Source: Betaproteobacteria bacterium (lineage in GTDB: Bacteria; Pseudomonadota; Gammaproteobacteria; Burkholderiales; SG8-39). Taken from it: 64,000 nucleotides of DNA. This document shows positions 47,274-56,698 of this stretch, piece by piece (the stretch's first letter is position 1; every line of letters begins with the position of its first letter). Under the pieces are notes generated by a model. It was not told the origin of the DNA and made no database searches. It saw nothing but the letters and a program-made list of their open reading frames with translations. The stretch spans positions 62,001 through 126,000 of the forward strand of contig JACRAS010000043.1 in NCBI GenBank assembly GCA_016234705.1, read 5' to 3'. The translations under genes and the position numbers were made by a program.

Positions 47274-47530
47274 AGAGTTCCTCCACTTGGTATCAATACG
47301 GCCGTTAGACTAGGTTAAAAGCGAAAAAGTTGCAACTACCGCGGTATGGCGGCAGCCGAGCTTAAATACCTATTGCGAAACGTATTTTGGGGCAGAAGCG
47401 CATAATTCAAGCCCGCTGGATGCCCTGGCCCATGACTTTCGTCGTACTTGTAATGCCGGCGCGATGCAGGCAACATGTTCGGCCACGCCATGAGTTTAGC
47501 TGCGGTCGCCGGCGATCCAGGAGGGGTGTC

Positions 47531-48517
47531 ATGATCGGCAAACGAGATTGTCGAGCGGATATGCGGCGCACATCCGACGCCCTGCATGATGCGCTGAAGT
47601 CGATGCAGGCCCGCCGCCATCGGGCGGCCGCATCCAATCCGGCGCGCAGCCGACCGGCCATAGCCGCGACCGTGCTTCTGCTTGCCCTCGTCCTGCAATG
47701 CGTCGAGCCGCGGGCCGAATTGCTGTTCCGTAGCGCGGACGAGATAAACGGCCAGCAGCACCGGTCGGCCCTCAGGAATTACGCCAATCCCTCGGATACC
47801 GCCTATCTGCGGGCGCTTGCGGACGGCACGCAGGCCGCGGCGGAGGAAGTGCAGGTTTTTCTCCATGGCTACATCACGTCTGCGGACGTGTACGGCGCAA
47901 AGGTGATGGAAAGTCTGCTGAAGCAGGGCAGGCAAAAAATAGCCGGCAACCTTGTGTCGTTTGCCGGCAACGGCGGAGAGGTCGATGCGGCCATGGAGCT
48001 GGGGCGCATCCTGCGCAGGCTCGGCGTTTCCACGGTAGTCGCGGAAGGCGATCAGTGCCTGAGTTCCTGCGTGTTCGCTTTTATGGGAGGAGACCGGCGC
48101 GCAGTCGCAGGGCGAATAGGGATTCACCGGCCTTATTTTTCTTCGGCGCGCGAAGTCCCGGATCGACGCAGCCATTACCGCCAGTTGCAGAAGCGGCTGC
48201 AGGAATATATCGAGGAACTCGACTTCCCGTCTTCGTTTTACGAGGCGGTGATGGCGGTCCCGCCGCAATCGGTGAATATATTGACTCCCTCTGATTTGAA
48301 AAAATTCTATTTGGAAGGGATGAGTCCTTCGGCTCAAGACGAGGCGGATGCGGCATCGGCAAGGCGCCTTGGCATTTCGGTAGCGGAATACCTGCAGCGG
48401 AAAACAACAGCGAGCAACGTTGCGGCAGACGATCCGGCGAGGCAACAACAAGGCGAATCCGCGACCGGCAACACGGCGGTTGGCCGCGCGGCGGGATCGG
48501 GGAAAGCGGGGCAGTAA
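47531..48517 (+). CDS. exported ClpP/crotonase-fold protein (COG3904-like), 328 aa
   Basis: I chose the ATG at 47531, 6 bases after AGGAGGGG. After a basic N-terminus there is a membrane or signal segment (AIAATVLLLALVLQCVEPRA, about 48-67). The core reads LVSFAGNGGEVDAAMELGRI and VVAEGDQCLSSCVFAFMGG, the pattern of COG3904 proteins with a Clp-protease-like fold and a Ser in the CLSSC segment; IGIHRPYF carries a possible His. A periplasmic peptidase role is inference. Confidence 0.75.
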   Translation: MIGKRDCRADMRRTSDALHDALKSMQARRHRAAASNPARSRPAIAATVLLLALVLQCVEPRAELLFRSADEINGQQHRSALRNYANPSDTAYLRALADGTQAAAEEVQVFLHGYITSADVYGAKVMESLLKQGRQKIAGNLVSFAGNGGEVDAAMELGRILRRLGVSTVVAEGDQCLSSCVFAFMGGDRRAVAGRIGIHRPYFSSAREVPDRRSHYRQLQKRLQEYIEELDFPSSFYEAVMAVPPQSVNILTPSDLKKFYLEGMSPSAQDEADAASARRLGISVAEYLQRKTTASNVAADDPARQQQGESATGNTAVGRAAGSGKAGQ

Positions 48518-48679
48518 GTCCCCGGCGCAACTCGCGGCGCATGTGGATCGCCGTCCGCTTCCTTCCGAGCAGACCCCCGCAGCCCGTCGAATAGCCATTT
48601 CTGTCCGTCGGCCAGTTTCGGGGTACACCGAGACCAGATGGTAAAATAACGGCCGTGTAACCCGTAGAATTTCAAATCT

Positions 48680-48769
48680 GGAAGGTTGGCCGAGCGGTTG
48701 AAGGCACCGGTCTTGAAAACCGGCAGGGGCGCAAGCTCCTCGCGAGTTCGAATCTCGCACCTTCCGCCA
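48680..48769 (+). tRNA. tRNA-Ser (anticodon TGA)
   Basis: Acceptor arms GGAAGGT and ACCTTCC, a long variable arm, T loop TTCGAAT, and encoded CCA. The anticodon loop CTTGAAA has TGA. Confidence 0.95.
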
Positions 48770-49063
48770 ACGCGACGGGCGTACGCCGCGCGTTCGCAAA
48801 ACCAGCGCATCCGAGCCCGACCTGTGCAATAAATATGCTCCGTACTTGGTCTTGACCCCAAGCCGGGAGGAATTAAAAGACTCGTTACTTGATCACCATT
48901 ACGCGAATGTGGCGCATACGCGTTTTTTGAGTTGATTAACCGAGAGATATTCTTGAGGGTGTTAAACTTCGGCTAACGCGCAAGCGGGCTCCGACATAAT
49001 TGCCGCTCGCGATTTGCCGTATTCGATTACTTTTCCATCGTTCTTGTCTTGCGGGATTCGGAC
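48770..49063. other. gene-free stretch between tRNA-Ser and the DUF1015 gene
   Basis: About 290 bases, AT-richer than its surroundings, with no reading frame, repeat or RNA I can support. Confidence 0.5.
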
Positions 49064-50305
49064 ATGCCTTTGATTCGCCCCTTCGCCGGCCTGCGCCCGG
49101 CCGCCGGCCGCGCCGCGGAAGTCATCGCGCCGCCCTATGATGTGCTGTCCACTGATGAAGCGCGCGCGCGCGCGGAGGGCAAGCCATGGAGCTTTCTGCA
49201 TATATCCAAGCCGGAGATCGATCTGCCGGTCGGGACCGATCCCTACTCATCCGCCGTATACGCCAAGGCGGCGGAAAATCTGCGGCACATGCTGAGTTCA
49301 GGCGTGCTCGTGCGGGAAGCCGCGCCCTGTTATTACGTTTATCGATTAACCATGGGCACGCACGTGCAGACCGGACTGGTCGCCGCCGCGTCGATTGCCG
49401 CCTACGACGTTAACCGCGTACGCAAACACGAATTGACGCAGCCGGACAAGGAAAACGACCGCGTGCGCCAGATCGACGCACTGAACGCCCAGACCGGCCC
49501 GGTAATGGCAGCGTATCCCGCCGCGCCCGAAGTCGATGACCTACTTGCCCGCGCCTCGGCGGGTGCTGCGGAGTCCGACACCACCGCCGACGACGGCATT
49601 CGCCACGCGCTGTGGTTGATACGCGATGCGACGACCCAAGAACGCCTGACGCGGCTATTCGATGCCATGCCCGCCATTTATATCGCCGACGGGCACCACC
49701 GCTCGGCCGCGGCATCGCGCGTGGCCGCGGCGCGCCGGAAAGCGGGCACAGGCAATTCCGGAGAAGATAACTGCAATTACTTTCTGACGGTTATTTTCCC
49801 GCATCATCAGATGCAGATACTGGATTACAACCGCGTGGTGGCGGACTTGAATGGCATGAGCGCCAACGCCTTTCTCACGCAAGTGCGGAACAATTTCTCC
49901 GTGCAAAAATCCGCGGTCGCGGTGAAGCCATCCCAACCCGCCGAGTTCGGGCTTTACTTGGCGGGACAATGGTATCGCCTGGTAATCCGCGGCGAGTTCA
50001 TCCCGGCCGACGATCCCGTCGCCCGTCTGGACGTGAGCCTGCTGTCCGATCACTTGCTGGCGCCCATACTGGGCATCAAGGATTTACGCGGCGACAAGCG
50101 CATACAGTTTGTCGGCGGCATACGCGGCCTGGCGGAGCTGGAGAAGCGCGTAAATAGCGGCGAGATGGCGGCAGCTTTCGCGTTGTGCCCGACGCGCATG
50201 GAGGATCTGATGGCGGTTGCCGAAGCCGGTGCGGTCATGCCGACGAAATCAACCTGGTTCGAACCCAAGCTGGCGGATGGATTGGTCTCGCACCTGCTGG
50301 ATTGA
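49064..50305 (+). CDS. DUF1015 protein
   Basis: The 413-residue protein shows the DUF1015 pattern: IRPFAGLRPAAGRAAEVIAP, PPYDVLSTDEAR, and IYIADGHHRSAAASRVAAA (about 205-225) with the conserved DGHHR. The family is widespread, often called a putative SerB-like or kinase-associated protein, but has no firm function. The ATG at 49064 is used; a TTG 15 bases earlier is possible. Confidence 0.88.
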   Translation: MPLIRPFAGLRPAAGRAAEVIAPPYDVLSTDEARARAEGKPWSFLHISKPEIDLPVGTDPYSSAVYAKAAENLRHMLSSGVLVREAAPCYYVYRLTMGTHVQTGLVAAASIAAYDVNRVRKHELTQPDKENDRVRQIDALNAQTGPVMAAYPAAPEVDDLLARASAGAAESDTTADDGIRHALWLIRDATTQERLTRLFDAMPAIYIADGHHRSAAASRVAAARRKAGTGNSGEDNCNYFLTVIFPHHQMQILDYNRVVADLNGMSANAFLTQVRNNFSVQKSAVAVKPSQPAEFGLYLAGQWYRLVIRGEFIPADDPVARLDVSLLSDHLLAPILGIKDLRGDKRIQFVGGIRGLAELEKRVNSGEMAAAFALCPTRMEDLMAVAEAGAVMPTKSTWFEPKLADGLVSHLLD

Positions 50306-50365
50306 GTTCGCGCTTCATACCATCGCGATTCGCCGGCCTCAACCGGACTTCTTCGGATGTGCTGA

Positions 50366-50440
50366 TGGTGGGCGATACTGGGATCGAACCAGTGACCCCT
50401 CCCGTGTGAGTGGAGTGCTCTACCGCTGAGCTAACCGCCC
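50366..50440 (-). tRNA. tRNA-Val (anticodon CAC)
   Basis: On the minus strand GGGCGGT pairs with ATCGCCC, the anticodon loop is CTCACAC (CAC), the T loop is TTCGATC, and CCA is encoded. Confidence 0.93.
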
Positions 50441-50452
50441 GGCCGAGTGCGG

Positions 50453-50482
50453 ATTTAATCACATACGCACTCTCCCGGTCAA
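50453..50482 (-). promoter_or_regulatory. sigma70 promoter of tRNA-Val
   Basis: On the minus strand TTGACC (50477-50482) and TTAAAT (50453-50458) are 18 bases apart, ending 12 bases before the tRNA. Confidence 0.6.
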
Positions 50483-50536
50483 TTCGAGAGCCCGCATAAT
50501 CCAGTAAAATGCCTTGTTTCCGCAGCCGGCCTCCGC

Positions 50537-51937
50537 ATGATACGCACCCGTTTCGCTCCCAGTCCCACCGGTTATCTGCATGTCGGCGGCGCGCGCACCG
50601 CGCTTTTCTCCTGGGCCTACGCGCGCAAGCACGGCGGCAAGTTCGTCCTGCGCATCGAGGACACCGACCTGGAGCGCTCGACCGAAACGTCGGTGAACGC
50701 GATCATCGAGGGCATGAAGTGGCTCGGGCTGGATTGGGACGAGGGGCCGTACCGGCAGATGCAGCGCCTAGCGCGCTACCGCGAAGTGGCGGAGCAACTG
50801 CTGCGCGCGGACCGGGCCTACTGGTGCTACGCCAGCAAGGAGGAACTCGAGCACATGCGCGAGCAACAGCGCGCGCGGGGGGCGAAGCCGCGCTATGACG
50901 GGCGCTGGCGTCCGGAGAACGCGAAACGCGCCGGGCTGACGCCGCCGGCAGGGGTCAAACCGGTGTTGCGTTTTCGCAATCCCGACGAGGGCACGGTCAC
51001 CTTCATCGACCTGGTGAAAGGACCGGTCACCGTCGCCAACGGCGAAATCGACGATCTGGTGATACTGCGCGCCGACGGCGTCCCCACCTACAATTTCGGC
51101 GTGGTGGTGGACGACCTGGACATGGATATCACCCACGTCATCCGCGGTGATGATCACGTCAACAACACGCCGCGCCAGGTGAACATGTTCCAGGCGCTGG
51201 GCGCGCCGCTGCCGCAGTTCGCGCATGCGCCCATGATCCTCGGCGCGGACGGCGAGCGCCTGTCCAAGCGCCACGGCGCGGTCTCGGTGATGCAGTACCC
51301 GGAGGACGGCTATCTGCCCGAGGCGCTGTTCAACTACCTCGCGCGCTTAGGCTGGAGCCACGGCGATGCGGAGAAGTTCGCACGCGAGCAGTTCGTCGAA
51401 TGGTTCGACCTGGCGCATGTGAGCAGGTCGACCGCCCAGTTCGACGCCGCCAAGCTGGCGTGGCTCAACCACGAGTACATCAAGGAAGCGGATCCCGGGC
51501 GCCTCGCCGCATTGGTGGCGCCGCGCATCGAGCGCGACGGCGGCAAGCTGGCCGATGGCCCGGCGCTCGCCGAAGCGGTGAAGCTGCTCAAGGATCGCGC
51601 CACCACGCTCGAGCACATGGCCGAGTCGGCGATGATGTTCTACAAGCGCATAGAACCGAGCAAGGCGCTCATCGCCGAGCACCTCACGCCGGAGGTCATG
51701 CCGGCGGTGCGCGAGCTGGCGGGCAGCCTGGAGCGCGTCGAATGGCAGCGGCCGAAGCTCGCCGAGGCGGTCAAGGCGGTGGTCGGGAAATTCGGCCACA
51801 AAATGCCCAAAATCGCGATGCCGCTGCGGGTAATGCTTCTCGGCCGGACGCAGACGCCGTCGATCGACGCGGTGCTGGAACTGCTCGGGCGCGACACCGT
51901 GCTGGCGCGGCTGCAACCCTATCTTGTGGAAAGCTAA
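50537..51937 (+). CDS. gltX: glutamyl-tRNA synthetase
   Basis: The 466-residue class I synthetase has the HIGH-type motif [19 protein letters not shown] (6-24) and KMSKS-type [12 protein letters not shown] (about 239-250). The zinc-binding region of some GltX is reduced to one Cys ([10 protein letters not shown]). The gene is upstream of tRNA-Ala and tRNA-Glu. Confidence 0.97.
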   Translation: MIRTRFAPSPTGYLHVGGARTALFSWAYARKHGGKFVLRIEDTDLERSTETSVNAIIEGMKWLGLDWDEGPYRQMQRLARYREVAEQLLRADRAYWCYASKEELEHMREQQRARGAKPRYDGRWRPENAKRAGLTPPAGVKPVLRFRNPDEGTVTFIDLVKGPVTVANGEIDDLVILRADGVPTYNFGVVVDDLDMDITHVIRGDDHVNNTPRQVNMFQALGAPLPQFAHAPMILGADGERLSKRHGAVSVMQYPEDGYLPEALFNYLARLGWSHGDAEKFAREQFVEWFDLAHVSRSTAQFDAAKLAWLNHEYIKEADPGRLAALVAPRIERDGGKLADGPALAEAVKLLKDRATTLEHMAESAMMFYKRIEPSKALIAEHLTPEVMPAVRELAGSLERVEWQRPKLAEAVKAVVGKFGHKMPKIAMPLRVMLLGRTQTPSIDAVLELLGRDTVLARLQPYLVES

Positions 51938-51943
51938 TCCGCC

Positions 51944-51973
51944 TTTACAGCGGAGGGCGCAAACCGGTATAAT
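51944..51973 (+). promoter_or_regulatory. sigma70 promoter of the tRNA-Ala/tRNA-Glu unit
   Basis: TTTACA (51944-51949) and a perfect TATAAT (51968-51973) with an 18-base spacer; the tRNA begins 14 bases later. Confidence 0.8.
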
Positions 51974-51986
51974 TCGCGCCTTTCGT

Positions 51987-52062
<76 letters not shown>

Positions 52063-52100
52063 CACCGACCAGCCCCATCTGGTCATCAGCAAGCCCTTTA

Positions 52101-52176
52101 GTCCCCATCGTCTAGAGGCCTAGGACATCACCCTTTCACGGTGAGTACGGGGGTTCGAATCCCCCTGGGGACGCCA
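52101..52176 (+). tRNA. tRNA-Glu (anticodon TTC)
   Basis: GTCCCCA pairs with TGGGGAC, the anticodon loop is CTTTCAC, the T loop is TTCGAAT, and CCA is encoded. It is 38 bases after tRNA-Ala and probably in the same transcript. Confidence 0.95.
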
Positions 52177-52284
52177 CGATTTTAGAGATGTTATGTAAAA
52201 TTCTATTTTCACTGCGCGTTTAAGTGGTAAGCGTAACATGTTGAGGCGCCCCCACATCTACGCAGACAGAAACGACGCCGCCCA

Positions 52285-52626
52285 TCAGGTTACCAACGGA
52301 GCCAAGCGAAGGAGTACTTCGTCAATGATGGAGTCTGGCGCCATCTCAATTCGCTTGGCACCGCGCTCCCGCAGAGCAACCGTTCGCGGCTGGTTACAGA
52401 TGATCACTCCCGTTGTTCGGGTCCCGGCCCCCATAAGCGTTACCGCAAATCCCTGGCTTCGCGCCAGCGTAATTCCGCTATTGATTGGGAGCACGATCGC
52501 CAAGTTGTCGTCGGCGGGGGAAAGCACAAACACGAACCGCCTTCCCGCCTGCTCTTTACCTCGGGTCGGATTGAGGTCCATGTGAAAAATCTCGCCACGG
52601 CGTGGCAACTTTACCGCCACGATCAC
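52285..52626 (-). CDS. MazF/PemK-family toxin
   Basis: The 113-residue protein has the MazF pattern: PRRGEIFHMDLNPTRGKEQA, RRFVFVLSP, and VIICNQPRTVALRERGAK. It should be a sequence-specific mRNA interferase. Its start overlaps the preceding gene by 4 bases on the minus strand, but that gene does not look like a normal MazE. It lies downstream of the tRNA-Glu gene. Confidence 0.88.
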   Translation of the reverse strand: MIVAVKLPRRGEIFHMDLNPTRGKEQAGRRFVFVLSPADDNLAIVLPINSGITLARSQGFAVTLMGAGTRTTGVIICNQPRTVALRERGAKRIEMAPDSIIDEVLLRLAPLVT

Positions 52627-52922
52627 GGCTCCTCACTGGGCAAGCTGGAAAACTCGAGCCACTCACGATCGTGCGGGAACTTCAGCAAGCGATGCTCAGC
52701 CAGCAGTTTTTCGAACGTGAATTTGCGTGCCCGCGCCACCTGGCGCAGCGCGAGCATAAGCACCGTCTGGTCACCGTCTTCGATAGCGGCTTCCAGGTAG
52801 GCAGCCGCCTGTTTCCGGTCTTTCAGGCTCTCGATCAGCCAGTCCTCGTAAGGCAGGCTAGGTGCGACTGCGCGGGATTTGCGTCGCACGGGCTTTGCAG
52901 TCTTCGAAATAGTTTTTAGCAT
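52623..52922 (-). CDS. possible hybrid antitoxin, 99 aa
   Basis: The middle (YEDWLIESLKDRKQAAAYLE, then AAIEDGDQTVLMLALRQVAR) matches the N-terminal half of HI1420-type addiction-module antitoxins. The expected helix-turn-helix half is replaced by FTFEKLLAEHRLLKFPHDRE and SSLPSEEP. This may be a truncated antitoxin or a fusion that now serves the MazF toxin encoded directly after it. Confidence 0.55.
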   Translation of the reverse strand: MLKTISKTAKPVRRKSRAVAPSLPYEDWLIESLKDRKQAAAYLEAAIEDGDQTVLMLALRQVARARKFTFEKLLAEHRLLKFPHDREWLEFSSLPSEEP

Positions 52923-52947
52923 GTTCGATGTCCTTTTGCTGCGTCTC

Positions 52948-53244
52948 TCAGGCCGCCTTCTTCACGAGCAGCCGCGCGCTCAACCCCGCGCGCGTCGCGA
53001 TATTGACCAGCGCGTCGAGGCTGAACAGTCCGATCTTTCCCTTGAGTAACGCATTGAGGCGCGGTGCCGTCAGGCCAAGAACATCGGCCATAGCCGCTTG
53101 AGGCACGCCGCTTTTCTGACAGCAATCCTCGATGCGCATCATCAGCGCTGCGCGCAGTTTCAGGTTCTCGGCTTCGTCCTTGTCGAATCCGATGTCGGCA
53201 AAGATATTGCCGGAGCTGCGGGTGATCTTCAGTTTCTTGCTCAT
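52948..53244 (-). CDS. XRE-family helix-turn-helix antitoxin-like protein
   Basis: The 98-residue protein has a helix-turn-helix (VPQAAMADVLGLTAPRLNAL, about 47-66) and the segment MSKKLKITRSSGNIFADIGF common in HigA2/XRE antitoxins. No RelE/HigB partner is found next to it on either side, so it is an orphan or has a decayed partner. It precedes the hybrid antitoxin gene by about 25 bases. Confidence 0.75.
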   Translation of the reverse strand: MSKKLKITRSSGNIFADIGFDKDEAENLKLRAALMMRIEDCCQKSGVPQAAMADVLGLTAPRLNALLKGKIGLFSLDALVNIATRAGLSARLLVKKAA

Positions 53245-53384
53245 CGCTGTTTTCTCTCCTGTACTAATATATCCATTTTGATAAGTCAGCGGGAAACTCT
53301 TACGAGGTGGGGGCTGCTTTGCAGCGCCCGAGAAGGCCGGCAGCGCGGGCCCCGTGCCCCGCCGGATATTCAGGTCAGAATATT

Positions 53385-53912
53385 TCAGATGATCCCGGTC
53401 ATTCCGGCAATCGCGCCGGCCAGGATCAGCCACACCGGGTTGAGCCTGGTGCGCAGCATCAGCGCGACCGTCAGCAGCGTCAGCACGCCGGCAGGCCAGT
53501 CGTGATCGCTTGAGCGCGCCAGGATCCAGCCGCTGGACAGCGTCAGCCCGATGGCAATGGGGCCTAATCCGCCGCGAATGGCGCGGCCCAGCGGTGTATC
53601 TGGATTGCGCGCGTTCAGGCGCGTGACCCCCATGGTCAGCAGGATGGGCGGGCCGACGATCGCCAGCGTGGCGGCGATCGCGCCGGCCCAGCCGGCAAGC
53701 TGCCAGCCAAGCAGCGTCACGAACATCATATTCGGGCCGGGGGCCGCCTGAGCAAGCGCGTAGGCATCGGCGAACTGCTTGCCGCTCATCCAATGGTTGA
53801 CTTCGACCACATAGCGCTGCATGTCCGGCAGGATCGCGCTGACGCCGCCGATCGCCATCAACGACAGCAGGGCGAAATGCAGCGCCAACGCGGGCAGATC
53901 GAGGCGGTCCAT
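53385..53912 (-). CDS. chromate transporter ChrA, C-terminal-half protein
   Basis: The 175-residue protein has five to six membrane segments and the ChrA motif AQAAPGPNMMFVTLLGW (about 56-72). It corresponds to one half of a long-chain ChrA; short-chain transporters work as pairs. The start (ATG at 53912) overlaps the stop of the first-half gene by 1 base. Confidence 0.85.
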   Translation of the reverse strand: MDRLDLPALALHFALLSLMAIGGVSAILPDMQRYVVEVNHWMSGKQFADAYALAQAAPGPNMMFVTLLGWQLAGWAGAIAATLAIVGPPILLTMGVTRLNARNPDTPLGRAIRGGLGPIAIGLTLSSGWILARSSDHDWPAGVLTLLTVALMLRTRLNPVWLILAGAIAGMTGII

Positions 53913-54481
53913 CAATTCTGCTCGCGCCAGGCCGCGGCGATGGCGAATGGGGCCAATGCGCCAACGACGGCGAGCAAAGGCCAGCGTAGCGCGCCGACGC
54001 CCGCCAACGCCAGTGCCGTGAACAGCCACGGGCGCCAGTGCCGCTTCAGGCTGCCGCTCATTTTCAGTCCGGTCGCGAGCACTAGGCCCGCCGCCACCGC
54101 CGACATGCCGGACAGCGCCTGCTGCACCAGCGGCAGTGCGCCATAAGTCTGGTACGCGAGGCCGGCCGCGATCATGAGCAGGAAAGGGCCGGCCACCAGC
54201 CCGGCGAAGGCCGCCGCCGCCCCGGTATAGCCGGCGAAGCGGTAGCCGATCATCACTGCCATGTTGCCGATGTTCGGCCCCGGCAGCAATTGTCCGAGCG
54301 CGAGCGCGTCCAAGAATTCGCGCTGCGTGAGCCAGCCTTTCCTCTCGACCAGGGTGCGGTGTGCCCACGGCAGCACGCCGCCAAAACCGGACATTGCCAA
54401 TTGCGAAAAGGCAAGGAACAGATCGAGCGGACCGATTTTGGGTGCGTCGGTATCTGCGATGGGCGGCTGGGGCAGCGGCAT
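53912..54481 (-). CDS. chromate transporter ChrA, N-terminal-half protein
   Basis: The 189-residue protein has the paired ChrA motif FGGVLPWAHRTLVERKGWL and ALGQLLPGPNIGNMAVMIGY, with about five membrane segments. With the 53385 gene it makes a two-part chromate/sulfate transporter that would export chromate. The order and 1-base overlap point to co-translation. Confidence 0.85.
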   Translation of the reverse strand: MPLPQPPIADTDAPKIGPLDLFLAFSQLAMSGFGGVLPWAHRTLVERKGWLTQREFLDALALGQLLPGPNIGNMAVMIGYRFAGYTGAAAAFAGLVAGPFLLMIAAGLAYQTYGALPLVQQALSGMSAVAAGLVLATGLKMSGSLKRHWRPWLFTALALAGVGALRWPLLAVVGALAPFAIAAAWREQN

Positions 54482-54850
54482 GGTCGGGTCGGTAGTGAGT
54501 ACGATGCGCCCGCATTATCGCAGCCCGCAGGTCTCGAGCCAACCGGCGATAGGAAATCTTTAAAAAATCGGGATTTCCGGATATGCCTGATAGAAAGTCG
54601 ATTCGTCCGCGCTAGGGTTCATACCTATACCCATCGTTCAGGACGCTGTCTACCACTGGCTTACACAAACCTGATCGTTTACGGCCGATCGTCGTCCGCA
54701 GCCGCGCAGCCACGGCCGGAGCAGGGCATAATATCGCGGTTCACCTGCGACCCAGGCAACAATGAACCTGCCCAAGATCCGCATCGACCGCCAATCCGAC
54801 ACCTTATTGCAGCAGCGCGGCGCTATGCCCGCGCTGATCGAGCGGCTGTG
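54482..54850. other. gene-free stretch upstream of chrA
   Basis: About 370 bases with no supported gene. A frame from an ATG at 54762 (MNLPKIRIDRQSD) has no recognisable product. Confidence 0.5.
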
Positions 54851-54922
54851 GGTGGCGGCGCCGACGAGATCATGCTCGGCATCATCTCGAAGTACATGGG
54901 CATTCTGCCAAGAAAGGACTAG
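54851..54922 (+). pseudogene. acyl-CoA dehydrogenase C-terminal fragment
   Basis: GGGADEIMLGIISKYMGILP followed by RKD and a stop matches the end of acyl-CoA dehydrogenases (the GGxxEI motif before the C-terminus). No other part of the gene is present. The enoyl-CoA hydratase gene starts 3 bases later, as in fatty-acid degradation operons. Confidence 0.6.
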
Positions 54923-54925
54923 GCC

Positions 54926-55747
54926 ATGACCAAGCTGCGCAGGTTGCGCCAGGGCGGTTTTCTGTTTCTGACCCTGGACGATGCGCCTACGCGCAACGCG
55001 CTCAGCCCGGAGATGGTGGAGGAACTGAAGGCCGCCGTGGCGGCTGCTGCTGCGGACGCCACGCTGCGCGCAGTGGTGCTGCGCGGGGCCCATGGTTTCT
55101 TCTGCGCCGGCGGCAGCATGGGCAATTTCCAGGAGCGGCTGAAGCTCGAGCAAACGCAAACCGGCGCCGATCCGATCGCTGCGCGCAATCGGACCTTCGG
55201 CGACTTCATGATCGCGCTCGCGCGCCTGCCCAAAGTGCTGGTGGCGGTAGTCGAGGGCGCTGCCATGGGCGGCGGCTTCGGCCTCGCCTGCGCCGCGGAT
55301 ATCATGCTCGCGCGCCGCGACGCAAAATTCGCGCTCAGCGAAACCACGCTCGGCCTGGTACCGGCCCAGATTGCGCCCTTTGTCGTCGCGCGCATCGGCC
55401 AGGCGCGGGCGCGCCGGCTGGCGCTGTCGGGCGAGCGCATCGACGGAGTAGAGGCTGAGCGCATCGGTCTGGCGGATTTTGTTGCCGATGACGCGACTGC
55501 CCTGGAAGCCAGGCTGCTGGCCGTTCTCCAGGGTATCGCCCGCTGCGCACCGGGTGCCAATGCGGCCACCAAGGCGCTGCTGCGGGAATGCGCCGAAGTG
55601 GATCTTGGGCCCATTCTCGATCGCGCCGCGCGCTCGTTTGCGCGCCAGTTGCGCAGCGAAGGCGCGGAGGGCGTGGCCGCGTTCCGCGACAAGCGCGACG
55701 CGGCCTGGGTGGAGAAGGTGGAACATTTGCCCAAGGACCAGACATGA
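54926..55747 (+). CDS. enoyl-CoA hydratase/isomerase family protein
   Basis: The 273-residue crotonase-fold protein has the first oxyanion-hole segment GAHGFFCAGGSMGNF (about 52-66), the second AAMGGGFGLACAADIMLA (about 112-129) and Glu in ALSETTLGLVPA. Substrate is unknown. A 14-codon frame (55744-55788, MSDKIVVADRGYDE) overlaps the stop; it and the 110 bases after it look like leftovers of another gene. Confidence 0.85.
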   Translation: MTKLRRLRQGGFLFLTLDDAPTRNALSPEMVEELKAAVAAAAADATLRAVVLRGAHGFFCAGGSMGNFQERLKLEQTQTGADPIAARNRTFGDFMIALARLPKVLVAVVEGAAMGGGFGLACAADIMLARRDAKFALSETTLGLVPAQIAPFVVARIGQARARRLALSGERIDGVEAERIGLADFVADDATALEARLLAVLQGIARCAPGANAATKALLRECAEVDLGPILDRAARSFARQLRSEGAEGVAAFRDKRDAAWVEKVEHLPKDQT

Positions 55748-55902
55748 GCGACAAGATCGTCGTCGCCGATCGCGGCTATGATGAATAGGGGGGCATTGGC
55801 CAGCGGGGCATTCGACCGGCTCGGATTCCCGGTTGCGGACGGTGGTTTTCCCGAGGAGCTTGCGGCACTCGCGCTGCGGTAAACGTTCTGGGGTTCGATT
55901 TG

Positions 55903-56511
55903 ATGGCACCTTTTGCACCGCGCTTGGCCCTTGGCCGGATTGGGCGAGGGATGCTGGTCGCGCTGGCGCTCTGCGCGCTCGCGGCCGGTGGGGACGCGGG
56001 ACGGGCATTCGCGCAGGCCGCGGCACCCCGGGTTCCCGACGTACCCTACGACCCTACGCCGCACAACGTGGTGGCGCAGATGCTGCACTTCGCCCCGGTG
56101 CGCAACGGCGACGTGGTCTTCGACCTCGGCTGCGGGGACGGGCGCATCGTGATCGCGGCGGCAAAGGAAAAAGGGGCACGCGGCGTGTGCGTCGATATCG
56201 ATCCAGAGCGCATGCGCGAGGCCCGGGCCAACGCCGCAGCCGCGGGAGTGCTCGATCGCATCCGTTTTCTCGATCAGGATCTGTTCGCGACCGATATCGG
56301 TGAGGCGACGCTCGTGGTGCTCTTCCTCTGGCCGGAGGTGAATCTGAAACTGCGCCCCAAGCTCTGGCGGGAGTTGCGCCGGGGCACGCGCGTCGTGTCG
56401 TACGTGCACCACATGGGTGACTGGAAGCCGCAGCGGACCATGACGGTGCAAGGCCGCTTGGGCGAGCGCCAGTTGTACCTGTGGACGATCGCATCGCCGC
56501 AAGGCAAGTAG
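55903..56511 (+). CDS. exported class I SAM-dependent methyltransferase-like protein
   Basis: The 202-residue protein starts with a signal-like segment (GMLVALALCALAAGGDAGRA, then FAQAAA), followed by VPYDPTPHNVVAQMLHFAPV and SAM motif VVFDLGCGDGRIVIAAAKEK (about 72-91), and VCVDIDPERMREA. A methyltransferase in the periplasm would have no SAM supply, so the role is unclear. Starts at 55900 (TTG) and 55903 (ATG) both fit. Confidence 0.75.
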   Translation: MAPFAPRLALGRIGRGMLVALALCALAAGGDAGRAFAQAAAPRVPDVPYDPTPHNVVAQMLHFAPVRNGDVVFDLGCGDGRIVIAAAKEKGARGVCVDIDPERMREARANAAAAGVLDRIRFLDQDLFATDIGEATLVVLFLWPEVNLKLRPKLWRELRRGTRVVSYVHHMGDWKPQRTMTVQGRLGERQLYLWTIASPQGK

Positions 56512-56698
56512 TGCTGGAGGCCGGTGAATCGAGGGCTCGCCTTGGGGGCCGGGTTCGATTTTGGCGCAGATCGAGGCGCGGCCATGCTAGGCTCTATGTC
56601 GATCACATGCAGCAGGCAAACCTCGGCGTCGATTTCGATTTCCTGGTCGGCGCCGGCGGTCCGGACGTTCGCAGGGAATCACACTGAAAGGAACGACC

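Noticed and set aside
53385-54542. A single 385-codon minus frame that could fuse both ChrA halves
   Set aside because: The first part of that frame is out of phase with the N-terminal ChrA gene; two separate overlapping genes explain the motifs better.
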